From Planctomycetales bacterium (lineage in GTDB: Bacteria > Planctomycetota > Planctomycetia > Pirellulales > Pirellulaceae), in assembly GCA_020426625.1 (NCBI GenBank), contig JAGQPR010000010.1, positions 1 through 43,473 of the forward strand: a DNA stretch of 43,473 nt, read 5' to 3'. The notes under the pieces were generated by a model. The model was not told where the DNA came from and searched no databases. It worked only from the letters and a program-made list of their open reading frames with translations. Each line of letters starts with the position of its first letter. The stretch's first letter is position 1. The translations under genes were made by a program, and so were the position numbers. Positions 7,687-16,604 of the stretch are shown one piece after another.

Positions 7687-8842
7687 ATGAGAATTGAAAC
7701 GATCCGCGTCCATAATTTCAAAACGCTGCAGAGCGTAGAACTGAAGGACCTGCCAGCATTCTGTGTGTTTGTGGGTCGGAACGGCAGTGGGAAGACAACT
7801 CTATTTCGCGTCTTTGCGTTCTTGAAGCATTGCCTGGAACACAACGTCCGCAGCGCACTAAATGCTGAGGGGGGGGAGGAACGGGTTTAAGGAAGTTGTC
7901 ACGCGTGGGCATGAACAGGAATCGATCGATATTGAAATCCAGTTCCGCATGGAAATTGCAGGCTACAATCGACTCGCCACCTACTCGTTGGAGATCGCCC
8001 AAGGCAAGAAGGGTATGCCCGTCGTCCGGCGTGAGATTCTTAAATACAAACGCGGCAGGTATGGGAAGCCATTTCACTTTCTTGAGTTCCAGAATGGTGA
8101 AGGCTACGCCATCACGAACGAAGAAGATTTTTCGAAGCCAGACGAAGAGCTTGACAGGGAACCCCAGAAATTGAAATCGGCAGATACTCTGGCGATCAAC
8201 GGACTCGGGCAGTTTGAGCGTTTTAAGGCGGCACAGGCCTTTCGAAGACTGCTTGAAGATTGGCATATTTCGGATTTTCACATCAACGATGCTCGTGGCG
8301 TGAAAGACGACGAGGACGCAGTCCACCTGTCGGACAATGGCGCCAACCTGCCAGCCTTCGCCCGCTATATGTTCGAGCAGCATCCGAACGAGTTTGAGTT
8401 GGTCAAACAGAAGATGCGTGATCGCGTCCCTGGCATATCCGATATCGAAGTCAAAGTCACCGAAGATGGTCGCTTGCTCGTTCGTTATCAGGACGGTGCA
8501 TTTTCCGAACCGTTTATCGACAGGAACCTGTCCGACGGCACGGTAAAGATGTTCGCGTACCTGTTGCTGTTGCATGATCCGAAGCCGCACCCAGTTCTGT
8601 GCATCGAGGAGCCTGAGAATCAGCTGTACCCCCAACTCATGACACTTCTGGCTGAGGAGTTTCAGCAATACGCCCACCGTGGTGGACAAGTTTTTGTTTC
8701 AACGCATTCACCACAGTTTCTCAACGCTGTTCCAATCGAAAGCTTGTTTCACATCGACAAGGTAGAAGGGGTTTCGCGTATCGTACCGATCGCAGACGAT
8801 CCACTGATATCTGCACAATTGTTGAGGAATGAAACAGCTTGA
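7687..8842 (+). pseudogene. AAA ATPase (AAA_21-like), broken in an eight-G run
   Basis: A predicted cytoplasmic ABC-type ATPase of SMC/OLD-like architecture. Walker A GRNGSGKT lies at about residues 30-37, Walker B CIEEPEN and the switch histidine in VSTHSPQF lie near the C-terminus. The start MRIETIRVHNF is typical. At 7869-7876 a run of eight G shifts the frame and the first frame stops at 7890; the rest continues in another frame to 8842. One G fewer gives an uninterrupted protein of 384 residues. The gene starts two bases after the restriction-remnant stop and probably belonged to the same defence cassette. It may be a phase-variable gene, a true pseudogene or a sequencing error. No TOPRIM or other nuclease domain is attached. 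Confidence 0.75.
7869..7876. repeat. Homopolymer run of eight G inside the AAA ATPase gene
   Basis: Eight consecutive G residues occur exactly where the ATPase reading frame is lost. Seven would restore the frame. Runs of this length are prone to slipped-strand changes and also to base-calling error. Confidence 0.85.
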
Positions 8843-8858
8843 AGCAAATCTTGAGGGA

Positions 8859-9863
8859 TCACTCGACGAGCGCTTTGAGCAAGTCGGCTCGCCACGTTCT
8901 GCTTTCCTTGTCAAGCACACCGAAGCCGGCGGCCAGCTCCCAATACGCCCAGCCAAATTGGCGACGCTCACATGCTTCCCGCACATGTTTTGTCCAGACC
9001 ACGCGTGATTCCGTCGGGGCGGCTTGGTAGGCTCCAAACTCACCGATATAGATGGGGCGGCCTTCGCGGTTACCCCAGGCCGCAACCCTATCAAAGTCTT
9101 GCTCCAGTTCGCGGACTTGCTCGGCGGTGGCTAGCCACGTTGTGCCAGGTGGCGGCGTTGGATCAACCCATGAAGCACCTTGATGCGTAAACTTAAATGG
9201 CAAGTAGTAGTGGGCGGTAACAATAAGCCTCTGATCCGCTGACGGAAGGCTGAGCTTGTCTAGCCCTCCAATCCCATTCCAGGGGGCGGGGCCTATGATG
9301 ACCCAGCGATGTGGGTGTTGCCGCCGAATGACTGCCAGCGTTTCGATCAATATAGAATTCCACAGTTGCTCGTTCAGCTCGCCGTGTGGCTCGTTGAGGA
9401 TTTCGAAGTAAAGCTGGTCGTCGGCGTCGACGAAGGCCGTGGATATCTGCTGCCAGATCGCGTTCAGCCAATCATGGTGCTTGTCGGGTTCCGCATACAG
9501 TGGCTCAAAATGATGCACATTCACGATAACCTTTAGTCCCGCACGACGGCATGCATCAACCACATGCTTGACGCGGTTAATGAATTCGTCTTCGATCAAG
9601 TAAGGTGGCGAGCTGCTTGAGTGCGTCGACCAGCGTATTGGAATGCGCACGTGCTCAAAGCCCGCTTCTTTGATCAACGTTGGAAAATCATCCTCAAACC
9701 GCAACCCCCAATCGCCTTCTTTGGAGGCCTCCATCATATTGCCAAGATTGATCCCACGCCCGAGCAGGTCAGACCCTGATTCGGTTTGTGGGAAGGCCAT
9801 CTGCATGGTGGCCAAAAGGACGAGCACAATTAGCAGCGTTCGCATTGCGAAATCACGATCCAT
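8859..9863 (-). CDS. Secreted GH5-family glycoside hydrolase
   Basis: A 334-residue (beta/alpha)8 glycosidase of family GH5, probably an endo-glucanase or related beta-glycanase. The general acid/base is E158 in LNEPH and the nucleophile is E275 in YIGEFG; other family positions such as HVRIPIRW and VNVHH are present. A signal peptide (MRTLLIVLVLLATMQMAF) follows six leading residues. The ATG at 9863 is favoured because GGAG lies about 8 bases upstream. It is last in a three-gene minus-strand unit with hemerythrin and pectate-lyase-like genes. Its stop is 16 bp from the end of the convergent ATPase gene. Substrate specificity cannot be read from the sequence. Confidence 0.88.
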   Translation of the reverse strand: MDRDFAMRTLLIVLVLLATMQMAFPQTESGSDLLGRGINLGNMMEASKEGDWGLRFEDDFPTLIKEAGFEHVRIPIRWSTHSSSSPPYLIEDEFINRVKHVVDACRRAGLKVIVNVHHFEPLYAEPDKHHDWLNAIWQQISTAFVDADDQLYFEILNEPHGELNEQLWNSILIETLAVIRRQHPHRWVIIGPAPWNGIGGLDKLSLPSADQRLIVTAHYYLPFKFTHQGASWVDPTPPPGTTWLATAEQVRELEQDFDRVAAWGNREGRPIYIGEFGAYQAAPTESRVVWTKHVREACERRQFGWAYWELAAGFGVLDKESRTWRADLLKALVE

Positions 9864-9886
9864 TGGGGTTCTCCCATTCTTCGTGG

Positions 9887-10441
9887 TTAATTGTGGCGGC
9901 GTTGACGCATCTCATTACCGATCTCTGCTATCAATTCACTGGAAAGGCATCGCGCGGCCTGTGGGAATACAGCTTGCTCTTCTAAGTGTATGTGTTCTTC
10001 GTAGTGTTGCTTGAGTACTTGCAGGTCGTTATGGAATTGCGCTGCGCGGTCAATTGCTGGCGGCAAGGCGGGAGCCGTACACCAGCCATCGATGAAGCGC
10101 TCGACACGCCAATGGAGTTGGTTGGCGAACAGATGATCCGCTTCCAGCTTCTGCAGCGTTTCCAGCGCAAGGTCGCCAGTTGGTAGCTGGGCCCTCATGC
10201 GCGGGAACAGCGATTCCTCTTCGTCCGCTGTATGCTTCGGAGCCGAGGTCTGAAAATACAACTGAGCGGCTTTCAGTGCGAGTATCGCTTGCTTGTCGAG
10301 CGGTTTGCCCCGATACAACGCCTCCACGCGAATCAGCACGTCCAGGAAGTGCTCAACGCGTCGATGGCAATCCGCCAGCATTTCCAGTGGTCGATCAAAG
10401 TCAGCCAGCGGTTTTGCACCAATTTGTACAGACATGGTCAT
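9887..10441 (-). CDS. Hemerythrin HHE-domain protein
   Basis: A 184-residue all-helical, soluble protein with the metal-ligand pattern of HHE hemerythrin-like domains: H26 in the first helix, H70-x3-E74 (HTADEE), H103 (EADH) and a closing HIHLEE segment near 150-155. Such proteins hold a diiron site and bind O2 or NO, or protect against nitrosative stress (YtfE/ScdA and DNR-linked examples). No signal peptide, so cytoplasmic. It sits 5 bp after the pectate-lyase-like gene and 23 bp before the GH5 gene, an odd mix. Proximity to nitrogen-oxide respiration genes makes an NO or oxygen role plausible, but this is inference. Confidence 0.85.
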   Translation of the reverse strand: MTMSVQIGAKPLADFDRPLEMLADCHRRVEHFLDVLIRVEALYRGKPLDKQAILALKAAQLYFQTSAPKHTADEEESLFPRMRAQLPTGDLALETLQKLEADHLFANQLHWRVERFIDGWCTAPALPPAIDRAAQFHNDLQVLKQHYEEHIHLEEQAVFPQAARCLSSELIAEIGNEMRQRRHN

Positions 10442-10446
10442 TCTCC

Positions 10447-12084
10447 TCAGGGTGTTTTCGGCTGAGACAGTCGACGTTGCAGTTGCGCCCAGTAAAGGTT
10501 TCTGGGCTGTAATCTGCTGGGTGCGATGGGCTCGAGCCAGCGACCGTTGCTATGGAGAATGGCGTCCGATTCAGTTTCGATGCCAACCAGGTTGATCTGA
10601 TCGGGAGACCATCCCTCAGGCCATTTTAAAGGTTGTTGTGACGCAATCCCCCAAAATGTCGTCCAGGCGGCGCTGTGTCGGCCTAGTGCTGCTCCTCCAC
10701 CCGACTGAAACGTCCGCGAGCCGAGGCCGACATCAATCTCGGTAAACAGGTTCGAATGGGGCGCGTATCGGTGGTGGTCAAAGCAGAGATCGATGCCACG
10801 TCCACGCATGGCGACATTTCCCGCTGAACCACGGGTGACCGTTAGGTCATGCATGAATCGAGTTCGCAAGTCAAAGTCCGTCAGTAAGTTATCTTGGCCA
10901 CCGAGCGTGATGCCATGGTGACCAGTAGCGTGTCTGGTTGGTTCTTCGAGCCTTTCGGAAGTAAAGGCGATATTCTGTACCGTATTCTGACTACCACTTA
11001 TGAAGATCCCACTATCGCAATTGTGGATCGAGATATCGCGTACCCAGCAATTGCGCACACCGCTCATGGCAATCGCGTTGAATCCCAACTCGGTAACATG
11101 ACCGCCATAGGGAAGGTCTGGAAATCGAAAGGCTAGCCCCTGCACTCCTGATTCCTCAACAGAGCTTGACGCAAGATAGAGCCTTGGTTGCCACGCGAGC
11201 CGAACGTCCGTAGTCAGGGGACGGTCCAACGTTAGCGTCCGAGCATCGTGGTCAAGCGAGACAATCGCCGCCGTCCACGTAACGCTTGCCCGCGAAAGCA
11301 GATTTTCCAGTGGTCCAGGGTCCGCTTGATACAAGTACTGTGCCAGTGATTGGGACGCTTCATCCGACATTTGCAAGCGGATCAATTCACCAACTCGCAA
11401 GTGCGCCAGTTCAGAAACTACCAGTCGCTGGCCTCCACGCTGTGCTGGTTCCGTCACTTGGCAATGCGGTCTGCTATCAAATTGACCTTTGAGAGTGATG
11501 AATCCACCTGACCACGAGTAATTGCTGGTCCGTTTTCCAGTGGTCGTCGCACCCCAATTGGGCTGGATGTCATTGAGCGGCTGCTTGAATAGCAAGCGAC
11601 TTTGGTCGGGCCCACACCCGCGGAGCACGGTCTCGGATTGGTCGATGACCAACTGCCTGCTGATCACGTACTCGCCAGGCGGAACTTCGACCACATGGCC
11701 CGCTGCCTGATGCAGCGCCGCTTCAAAGGCATGCGTGTCATCAGTAATGCCATCACCGACGGCGCCATACTGCCTGACTGACTGCGACGGACGCTTAGTC
11801 AGAGCGTCGTCCGTGGGCAACGCAACTTCGCCGCGACGATAACCAGCATAAGAGAAGTCGGGGAGCCTTGACTTCGAATTCCACAACTCGCCGGACAGCC
11901 CCCACAACTGCGATATCGCAGCCGGTAAAGCAATTTCAGCTTGCGTTTCCGCTGGTGTGTTTTGTGCCAGCAGCCGACCGGAACCGAGACAAATCACAAT
12001 AGCCATCGAAGTGACAGCAAGATGTGTTGTCCGGCCAGAGAACCCGCAGGCTTTGTTCGCCCAGCCTTGGCTGTTCGTGCTCAT
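10447..12084 (-). CDS. Secreted pectate-lyase-superfamily beta-helix protein
   Basis: A 545-residue protein with an N-terminal hydrophobic segment (LAVTSMAIVICLGSGRLLAQ) that fits a signal peptide. Residues from about 105 show the opening of the Pectate_lyase_3/glycosyl hydrolase 28-type right-handed beta-helix: VRQYGAVGDGITDDTHAFEAAL, split here by the usual aspartate pair, then VPPGEYVIS. Later repeats such as GIFISGSQNTVQNIAF fit parallel beta-helix turns. Enzymes of this fold cleave or bind acidic polysaccharides such as pectin or rhamnogalacturonan. The start has AGAGG six bases upstream. It follows actF by 50 bp on the same strand, so it may be read from the respiratory operon or its own promoter. 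Confidence 0.8.
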   Translation of the reverse strand: MSTNSQGWANKACGFSGRTTHLAVTSMAIVICLGSGRLLAQNTPAETQAEIALPAAISQLWGLSGELWNSKSRLPDFSYAGYRRGEVALPTDDALTKRPSQSVRQYGAVGDGITDDTHAFEAALHQAAGHVVEVPPGEYVISRQLVIDQSETVLRGCGPDQSRLLFKQPLNDIQPNWGATTTGKRTSNYSWSGGFITLKGQFDSRPHCQVTEPAQRGGQRLVVSELAHLRVGELIRLQMSDEASQSLAQYLYQADPGPLENLLSRASVTWTAAIVSLDHDARTLTLDRPLTTDVRLAWQPRLYLASSSVEESGVQGLAFRFPDLPYGGHVTELGFNAIAMSGVRNCWVRDISIHNCDSGIFISGSQNTVQNIAFTSERLEEPTRHATGHHGITLGGQDNLLTDFDLRTRFMHDLTVTRGSAGNVAMRGRGIDLCFDHHRYAPHSNLFTEIDVGLGSRTFQSGGGAALGRHSAAWTTFWGIASQQPLKWPEGWSPDQINLVGIETESDAILHSNGRWLEPIAPSRLQPRNLYWAQLQRRLSQPKTP

Positions 12085-12134
12085 GGTAACCTCTCGTTCG
12101 ATTGCTTGAACAAACGTTAGATCTCAAGGGCGCC

Positions 12135-13613
12135 TCAGTACATATCCTTCAACGCCGCTGATGGAGCGATACGTGGATCACCGACCGGGACGAGTGCGGT
12201 CTGGGTAGCAAAATATGTCGCACCGATGCAGTACAGTCCACCGACCAGCATCAGGCTGCCAATCTCAGGCAAGCCGAAGGCAATCCAGGGACGGAACTCG
12301 GGCATGACCAGCCAGTACAGATCGATATAGTGCATGAACAAGATAAAAATCGACCAACCCATCATGGCGCGTTGGTGGTCTTTCACATGTCGCGACATGA
12401 TGCCCAGGAATGGCACGATAAAGTGCCCGAACAGGAGTATGACAAGCACGTAACCCCACGAGCTTCGATAGCCGTCAGCCAGCGAAGCACCGCGTACAGC
12501 CCACCAACTGGTAGTCTCCGGAATATTGGCGTACCACAGCAGCATGTACTGGCTGAAGGCGATATAGCCCCAAAAGAAAATGAACGCGAATAGCAACCGT
12601 CCAAGGTCGCGAAAGTGAGCCTCGGAAAGCTTCGCGGGCATCTTCCCAATCCGAGACAGCACTAGCCATACCAGTAAGCTGCTCGCAAAGCCGCCAACAG
12701 CGCAGCCCGCGAAGTAATACACACCAAAAATCGTACTATACCAGTGTGGATTGAGCGACATCAGCAGATCAAAGGCGGCAAACGTCAGCGTTAGGGCGAA
12801 CGCCAAAGCCAGTGGGGGTGACCATTGCTCCATCAGCAATGTGTCCTTGGTTCCACCGACTTCGTCTTGACGCCGCGATGTACTGAAGAAGAACCAAGCC
12901 ATGGCACTCCAAATGCCAAAATACAGTACCAGTCTTACACTGAAGAAAGCCGGGTTTAACCAAGCCGTTTTTGATGCCGTTAGCTCGTCGAACGTCTGAT
13001 GCGCGTAGAGATGAGCGTGCTGGTCTTCCGTCTCGGCATGCCGGATTGCATGTGGGGGTTCGCCGTCAGGGGAGTTTGTCGAGTGCGAGTTTGCTCGATC
13101 CTCTTCAATCGGGATACTGGCGATTGCTTCGGTGTGACTTGCCACCAAGTGAACGAACGAATCGGACCGTAGTCTCGCATGTTCCGTCGGCAAAGCGTCC
13201 AATGTGGCATCGCTACCAACAACTCTTGCCCAAGGGTAAATAGAAACTGAGCCGCTGAAGGCAAAGGCGATAATGGGTAGTGCCAATACGCCGACCGTGA
13301 TCACATTGAGTGCCAATACTTCGGCGGGACGGCGGATCAACACGGCCCAGCCCGCCCGTGTCAAATGTTGGATCAGAATGAAGAACAGCGAACCCAACGA
13401 GATACTAAGCACAAACGCTAGAGCGACGAGGTAAGCCAGCATCAGCCGACGCATACCATCCGTGTAGAGCAACGCGGCCAACACCGCACCGATGCCGCCA
13501 GCCAGTGCCGTTCCTAGAATTCCGAGTATCACTTGGCGTGAAAACGAGAGATAGCCGGGCGAATCCAAGTGGATCTCATGTTCGGTGTGTGGAAGGTGGT
13601 CAGACTCGGTCAT
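12135..13613 (-). CDS. actF: Alternative complex III subunit ActF (quinol-oxidising membrane subunit 2)
   Basis: A 492-residue polytopic membrane protein with about ten hydrophobic helices. It is the last gene of the actABCDEF order, where ActF is the second NrfD-like integral subunit of the quinol:cytochrome c oxidoreductase. Between the second and third helical blocks there is a hydrophilic loop of about 90 residues rich in H, E and D (for example HAIRHAETEDQHAHLYAHQ), which faces one side of the membrane and may bind metal. The start is 9 bp after actE. The family call is based on operon position and membrane pattern, and is strong in this context. Confidence 0.87.
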   Translation of the reverse strand: MTESDHLPHTEHEIHLDSPGYLSFSRQVILGILGTALAGGIGAVLAALLYTDGMRRLMLAYLVALAFVLSISLGSLFFILIQHLTRAGWAVLIRRPAEVLALNVITVGVLALPIIAFAFSGSVSIYPWARVVGSDATLDALPTEHARLRSDSFVHLVASHTEAIASIPIEEDRANSHSTNSPDGEPPHAIRHAETEDQHAHLYAHQTFDELTASKTAWLNPAFFSVRLVLYFGIWSAMAWFFFSTSRRQDEVGGTKDTLLMEQWSPPLALAFALTLTFAAFDLLMSLNPHWYSTIFGVYYFAGCAVGGFASSLLVWLVLSRIGKMPAKLSEAHFRDLGRLLFAFIFFWGYIAFSQYMLLWYANIPETTSWWAVRGASLADGYRSSWGYVLVILLFGHFIVPFLGIMSRHVKDHQRAMMGWSIFILFMHYIDLYWLVMPEFRPWIAFGLPEIGSLMLVGGLYCIGATYFATQTALVPVGDPRIAPSAALKDMY

Positions 13614-13622
13614 GATGGCTGC

Positions 13623-14405
13623 TCATGGATTGGAGGTTGACTGCTGGGAGGGGCTCGCGGCGTTCGTCTGCGCTGTTGGCTCCGAGTCCGCAGCGGTAGG
13701 CAGCGTTTGCTGCAAGTCTCGCACGAAGGCGACGATCGCCCAGCGGTCGCGGACCGAAATCTGCGAGCCGTAGCTGGGCATACTGCGAACGCCATCGGAA
13801 ATGGCTTGAAAGAGTTGACCGTCAGCGCGATCTCGCACCATTTGCGACAGCAAGTTGGTGGCGGGTACCCATTTGCCTTCCTCGAGCGCTATGGCCGCCT
13901 GATTCACCTGGCCATCGCCGGCCCCTTGACTACCGTGGCAGGGTGCACAGTAGATTCCAAAGCGTTCACGGCCTCGACTTAGCAGAGCGTTGTCCTGGGG
14001 CAACCGCTCGGGTAGTGCCGTAACAAAGCGTATTGGCGGTGAGCTTCTGGTTCCATCCTGGGTCACATACCCCAGTAGATACTCCTGGTCATGCTCCAGC
14101 TTTCCGCGAGCGATGGTCCCTTCGATGGGTTGCCGCATGGCTCGCCCATCAACATACCAGGGATGTCCCGATTGTGGACCAAACTTGGGTTGATGATCCA
14201 TGTCATGAAAAAAGTGAATGCGTGGCAATCGCGACGTCTGTTGCCGCGCCTGGTAGATTAAGGCCAAGGGTATCCATGTTCCAATCACCACCAGTATCAG
14301 CAGAGCCACCATCCACCAAGGTGGGCGGCGCAGCCGCAGCTCTTTGACCAGCCGCCACGGCGAAGGAAAGGGAACGCGTTCTTCTTGGTATGTTGACATA
14401 TTCAA
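13623..14405 (-). CDS. actE: Alternative complex III subunit ActE (monoheme cytochrome c)
   Basis: A 260-residue protein with one N-terminal membrane helix (WWMVALLILVVIGTWIPLALI) and one CxxCH motif (CAPCHGSQGAGDG) in a class I cytochrome c fold; a downstream methionine in SMPSYG is the likely sixth ligand. It is the monoheme electron-exit subunit of alternative complex III, passing electrons to soluble cytochromes or terminal oxidases. It lies between actD and actF with short gaps. The C-terminal tail is Gln/Ser/Thr-rich and unstructured. Confidence 0.9.
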   Translation of the reverse strand: MNMSTYQEERVPFPSPWRLVKELRLRRPPWWMVALLILVVIGTWIPLALIYQARQQTSRLPRIHFFHDMDHQPKFGPQSGHPWYVDGRAMRQPIEGTIARGKLEHDQEYLLGYVTQDGTRSSPPIRFVTALPERLPQDNALLSRGRERFGIYCAPCHGSQGAGDGQVNQAAIALEEGKWVPATNLLSQMVRDRADGQLFQAISDGVRSMPSYGSQISVRDRWAIVAFVRDLQQTLPTAADSEPTAQTNAASPSQQSTSNP

Positions 14406-14419
14406 TCGTTCCTTGGCGA

Positions 14420-15058
14420 CTATCGTTCTTCTGTAATCAATTCCATCGCTCGGGGTTGGAGCGATCGAAGAAGGCGAGCCGTCCCTTGGAGTTCAAACTT
14501 TTCATCCTCGGCCTCAATCACAACTAAGAATCGATCCGCAGTTGCTCGAAGCATCCGGCGACTGCGCGATAATGGGTTGTACAGCATCGGTAGCTTGTTG
14601 AGACCAAGCAGTCCTAGGATGGTGCCAAATGCTGCGAACAGTACGGTGGTCTCGAAGATGATGGGGATATTGGCGGGCAAGCTATACATTGGCTTGCCAC
14701 TTATCAAGAACTGATACCCTTGAATACTTGCCGAAAGTCCAGGCACCGTGGTGGCGTTCATCCACCACGTGAGTATCAAGCCAAACAAGAGGCCCGCCAA
14801 GCCATGAACGAGCGTTATCCAAGGCAGAATAGTTGGCCTCATTCCCATGGCATGATTGATATGATGAATGGGAATCGGACTGTGAACATCCCACAGCAAG
14901 TAACCCGCATCCCGTACCGTTTCGGCCGCCCGCATGACGTCGGCAACATTGTCAAATTCAGCCACGAAGGCGTACGGAGTACCGGTCCCAAGCGTTTCAT
15001 AGTCAGCTGACGCAACCCCTCCAGCATCCACTGTTGTTGGCGATGGTGAGTGACTCAT
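14420..15058 (-). CDS. actD: Alternative complex III subunit ActD (DUF3341)
   Basis: A 212-residue protein with a soluble N-terminal alpha/beta domain (YAFVAEFDNVADVMRAAE) and two transmembrane helices (about 80-98 and 125-155), the DUF3341 layout of ActD. The segment DVHSPIPIHHINHAMGM before the first helix is characteristic of the family. ActD is a structural membrane subunit without cofactor that helps hold the ActC/ActF bundle. It lies in conserved order between actC and actE. Confidence 0.9.
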   Translation of the reverse strand: MSHSPSPTTVDAGGVASADYETLGTGTPYAFVAEFDNVADVMRAAETVRDAGYLLWDVHSPIPIHHINHAMGMRPTILPWITLVHGLAGLLFGLILTWWMNATTVPGLSASIQGYQFLISGKPMYSLPANIPIIFETTVLFAAFGTILGLLGLNKLPMLYNPLSRSRRMLRATADRFLVVIEAEDEKFELQGTARLLRSLQPRAMELITEER

Positions 15059-15083
15059 TTCCAGGCCTCTCCTATGACATTGC

Positions 15084-16604
15084 TCACGTGAACCAGTGAC
15101 CGCGCCGCAGCGATTTGGGGGTATCTGAAGACGGTTGATAGTCGAATTTCACTGGGTGATCACCTGGGTGGGCTTGTGGCATCACCGTTTTGACTTCAGC
15201 GATCGCGACCATCGGCAAAAATCGACAGAACAAGAGAAACAGAGTGAAGAACAGCCCAAAGCTTCCCAGGAACATACCCAGATCAACCCACGTTGGCGCA
15301 AACATGGCCCAGCTTGATGGTAAGAAGTCTCGATGCAATGAGGTCACGACAATGACAAAACGTTCGAACCACATGCCGACGTTAACGAACATCGCAACCA
15401 CGAAAATCGCCCACACATTCTTACGCACCGCCGTGAACCAAATCGCTTGGGGAGCGACCACATTGCAGGTGACCATCGTCCAGAACGCCCACGCGTAGGG
15501 GCCCAATGGTCGATTGAGAAACACGAATTGCTCGTAGGGCTGCTGGCTGTACCACGCCATGAAGAACTCGACCGAGTACGCGTAAGACACAATCATCCCG
15601 GTTGCCAACATGACCTTGGCCATATTTTCGATATGACGGTGAGTGATCAAGTGTTTCAAGCCGAACCATTCACGGCATGGAATCGATAGGGTGAGGACCA
15701 TTGCGAAGCCACCGAACACAGCACCAGCCACAAAGTAGGGTGGAAAAATCGTTGTGTGCCAACCGGGAAGTTGCGAGGTGGCAAAGTCGAACGAAACGAC
15801 GCTGTGCACGCTCAAGACGAGAGGTGTGGCCAGGGCAGCTAGCAAGAGATACGCTTTTTCGAATCGCATCCAGTGACGGCTCGATCCGTTCCAGCCAAGA
15901 GCTAGGAAGCCGTAGAGCATCTGCTGCCACCTTTTGGTTGCACGGTCGCGAAGCGTTGCCAGATCGGGCACCATCCCCATATACCAGAACAGCAGGGACA
16001 CGGTTGCATACGTGCCAACAGCAAATACGTCCCACAACAGCGGACTGCGCGCTTGCGGCCACATGCCAAGTTCATTTGGGTAGGGAAGCAGCCAGTAGGC
16101 TAGCCACACACGACCCACGTGCAGCCCAGGAAAGATTCCCGCGCAGCATACTGCGAAAATGGTCATTGCCTCCGCAAAGCGATTGATGCCTGTTCGCCAA
16201 TTCTGCCGCAAAAGAAACAGGATGGCGGAAATTAGCGTTCCAGCATGTCCAATACCAACCCAGAACACGAAGTTGATAATGGGAAAGCCCCAGCTCACCG
16301 TATTGTTATTCCCCCATACGCCGACGCCGGTCAGTAGCAGATAGCCAATGGTTACCACCAACAAAGAGAGTAGTGACAGTGAAACCGACATGGCGACGTA
16401 CCACATGGTCGGCGTTTTGCCGAGTGCAATCCCCGTGACGCTATCCGTCACGGTGGTGAAGTCATGCTCCCCCAAGACCAACGCGGTTCGTTCGCGTGGA
16501 TCGTAGGCCTGTTGCTCCCACTGCGATTGCAACTGAGGCTGTTCTTGCTTGGAACCGGAGAGTTCCTGAGACGTCCCTTCGGCTGAAACGCTGATCGAAC
16601 TCAT
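15084..16604 (-). CDS. actC: Alternative complex III subunit ActC (NrfD-like quinol-binding subunit)
   Basis: A 506-residue integral membrane protein of the NrfD/PsrC family with about ten helices. ActC forms the quinol-oxidation site next to the ActB iron-sulfur arm. Family features visible include [21 protein letters not shown], given here in part, and conserved membrane histidines and aromatics in the helices that follow. The start codon overlaps the actB stop (ATGA), so the two are translated together. Length is close to known ActC proteins. Confidence 0.93.
   Translation of the reverse strand: MSSISVSAEGTSQELSGSKQEQPQLQSQWEQQAYDPRERTALVLGEHDFTTVTDSVTGIALGKTPTMWYVAMSVSLSLLSLLVVTIGYLLLTGVGVWGNNNTVSWGFPIINFVFWVGIGHAGTLISAILFLLRQNWRTGINRFAEAMTIFAVCCAGIFPGLHVGRVWLAYWLLPYPNELGMWPQARSPLLWDVFAVGTYATVSLLFWYMGMVPDLATLRDRATKRWQQMLYGFLALGWNGSSRHWMRFEKAYLLLAALATPLVLSVHSVVSFDFATSQLPGWHTTIFPPYFVAGAVFGGFAMVLTLSIPCREWFGLKHLITHRHIENMAKVMLATGMIVSYAYSVEFFMAWYSQQPYEQFVFLNRPLGPYAWAFWTMVTCNVVAPQAIWFTAVRKNVWAIFVVAMFVNVGMWFERFVIVVTSLHRDFLPSSWAMFAPTWVDLGMFLGSFGLFFTLFLLFCRFLPMVAIAEVKTVMPQAHPGDHPVKFDYQPSSDTPKSLRRGHWFT

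Noticed and set aside
7718..8689. 323-residue minus-strand open frame opposite the AAA ATPase
   Set aside because: The plus strand carries Walker A, Walker B and switch motifs; the minus frame is a mirror of these codons.
8829..9008. A short frame starting MKQLEANLEGSLDERF directly at the ATPase end, resembling the first residues of DUF4276 proteins that often follow such ATPases
   Set aside because: Only about 11 codons lie outside the convergent GH5 gene, and the remainder is antisense to its well-supported coding sequence. The resemblance is too short to call a gene.
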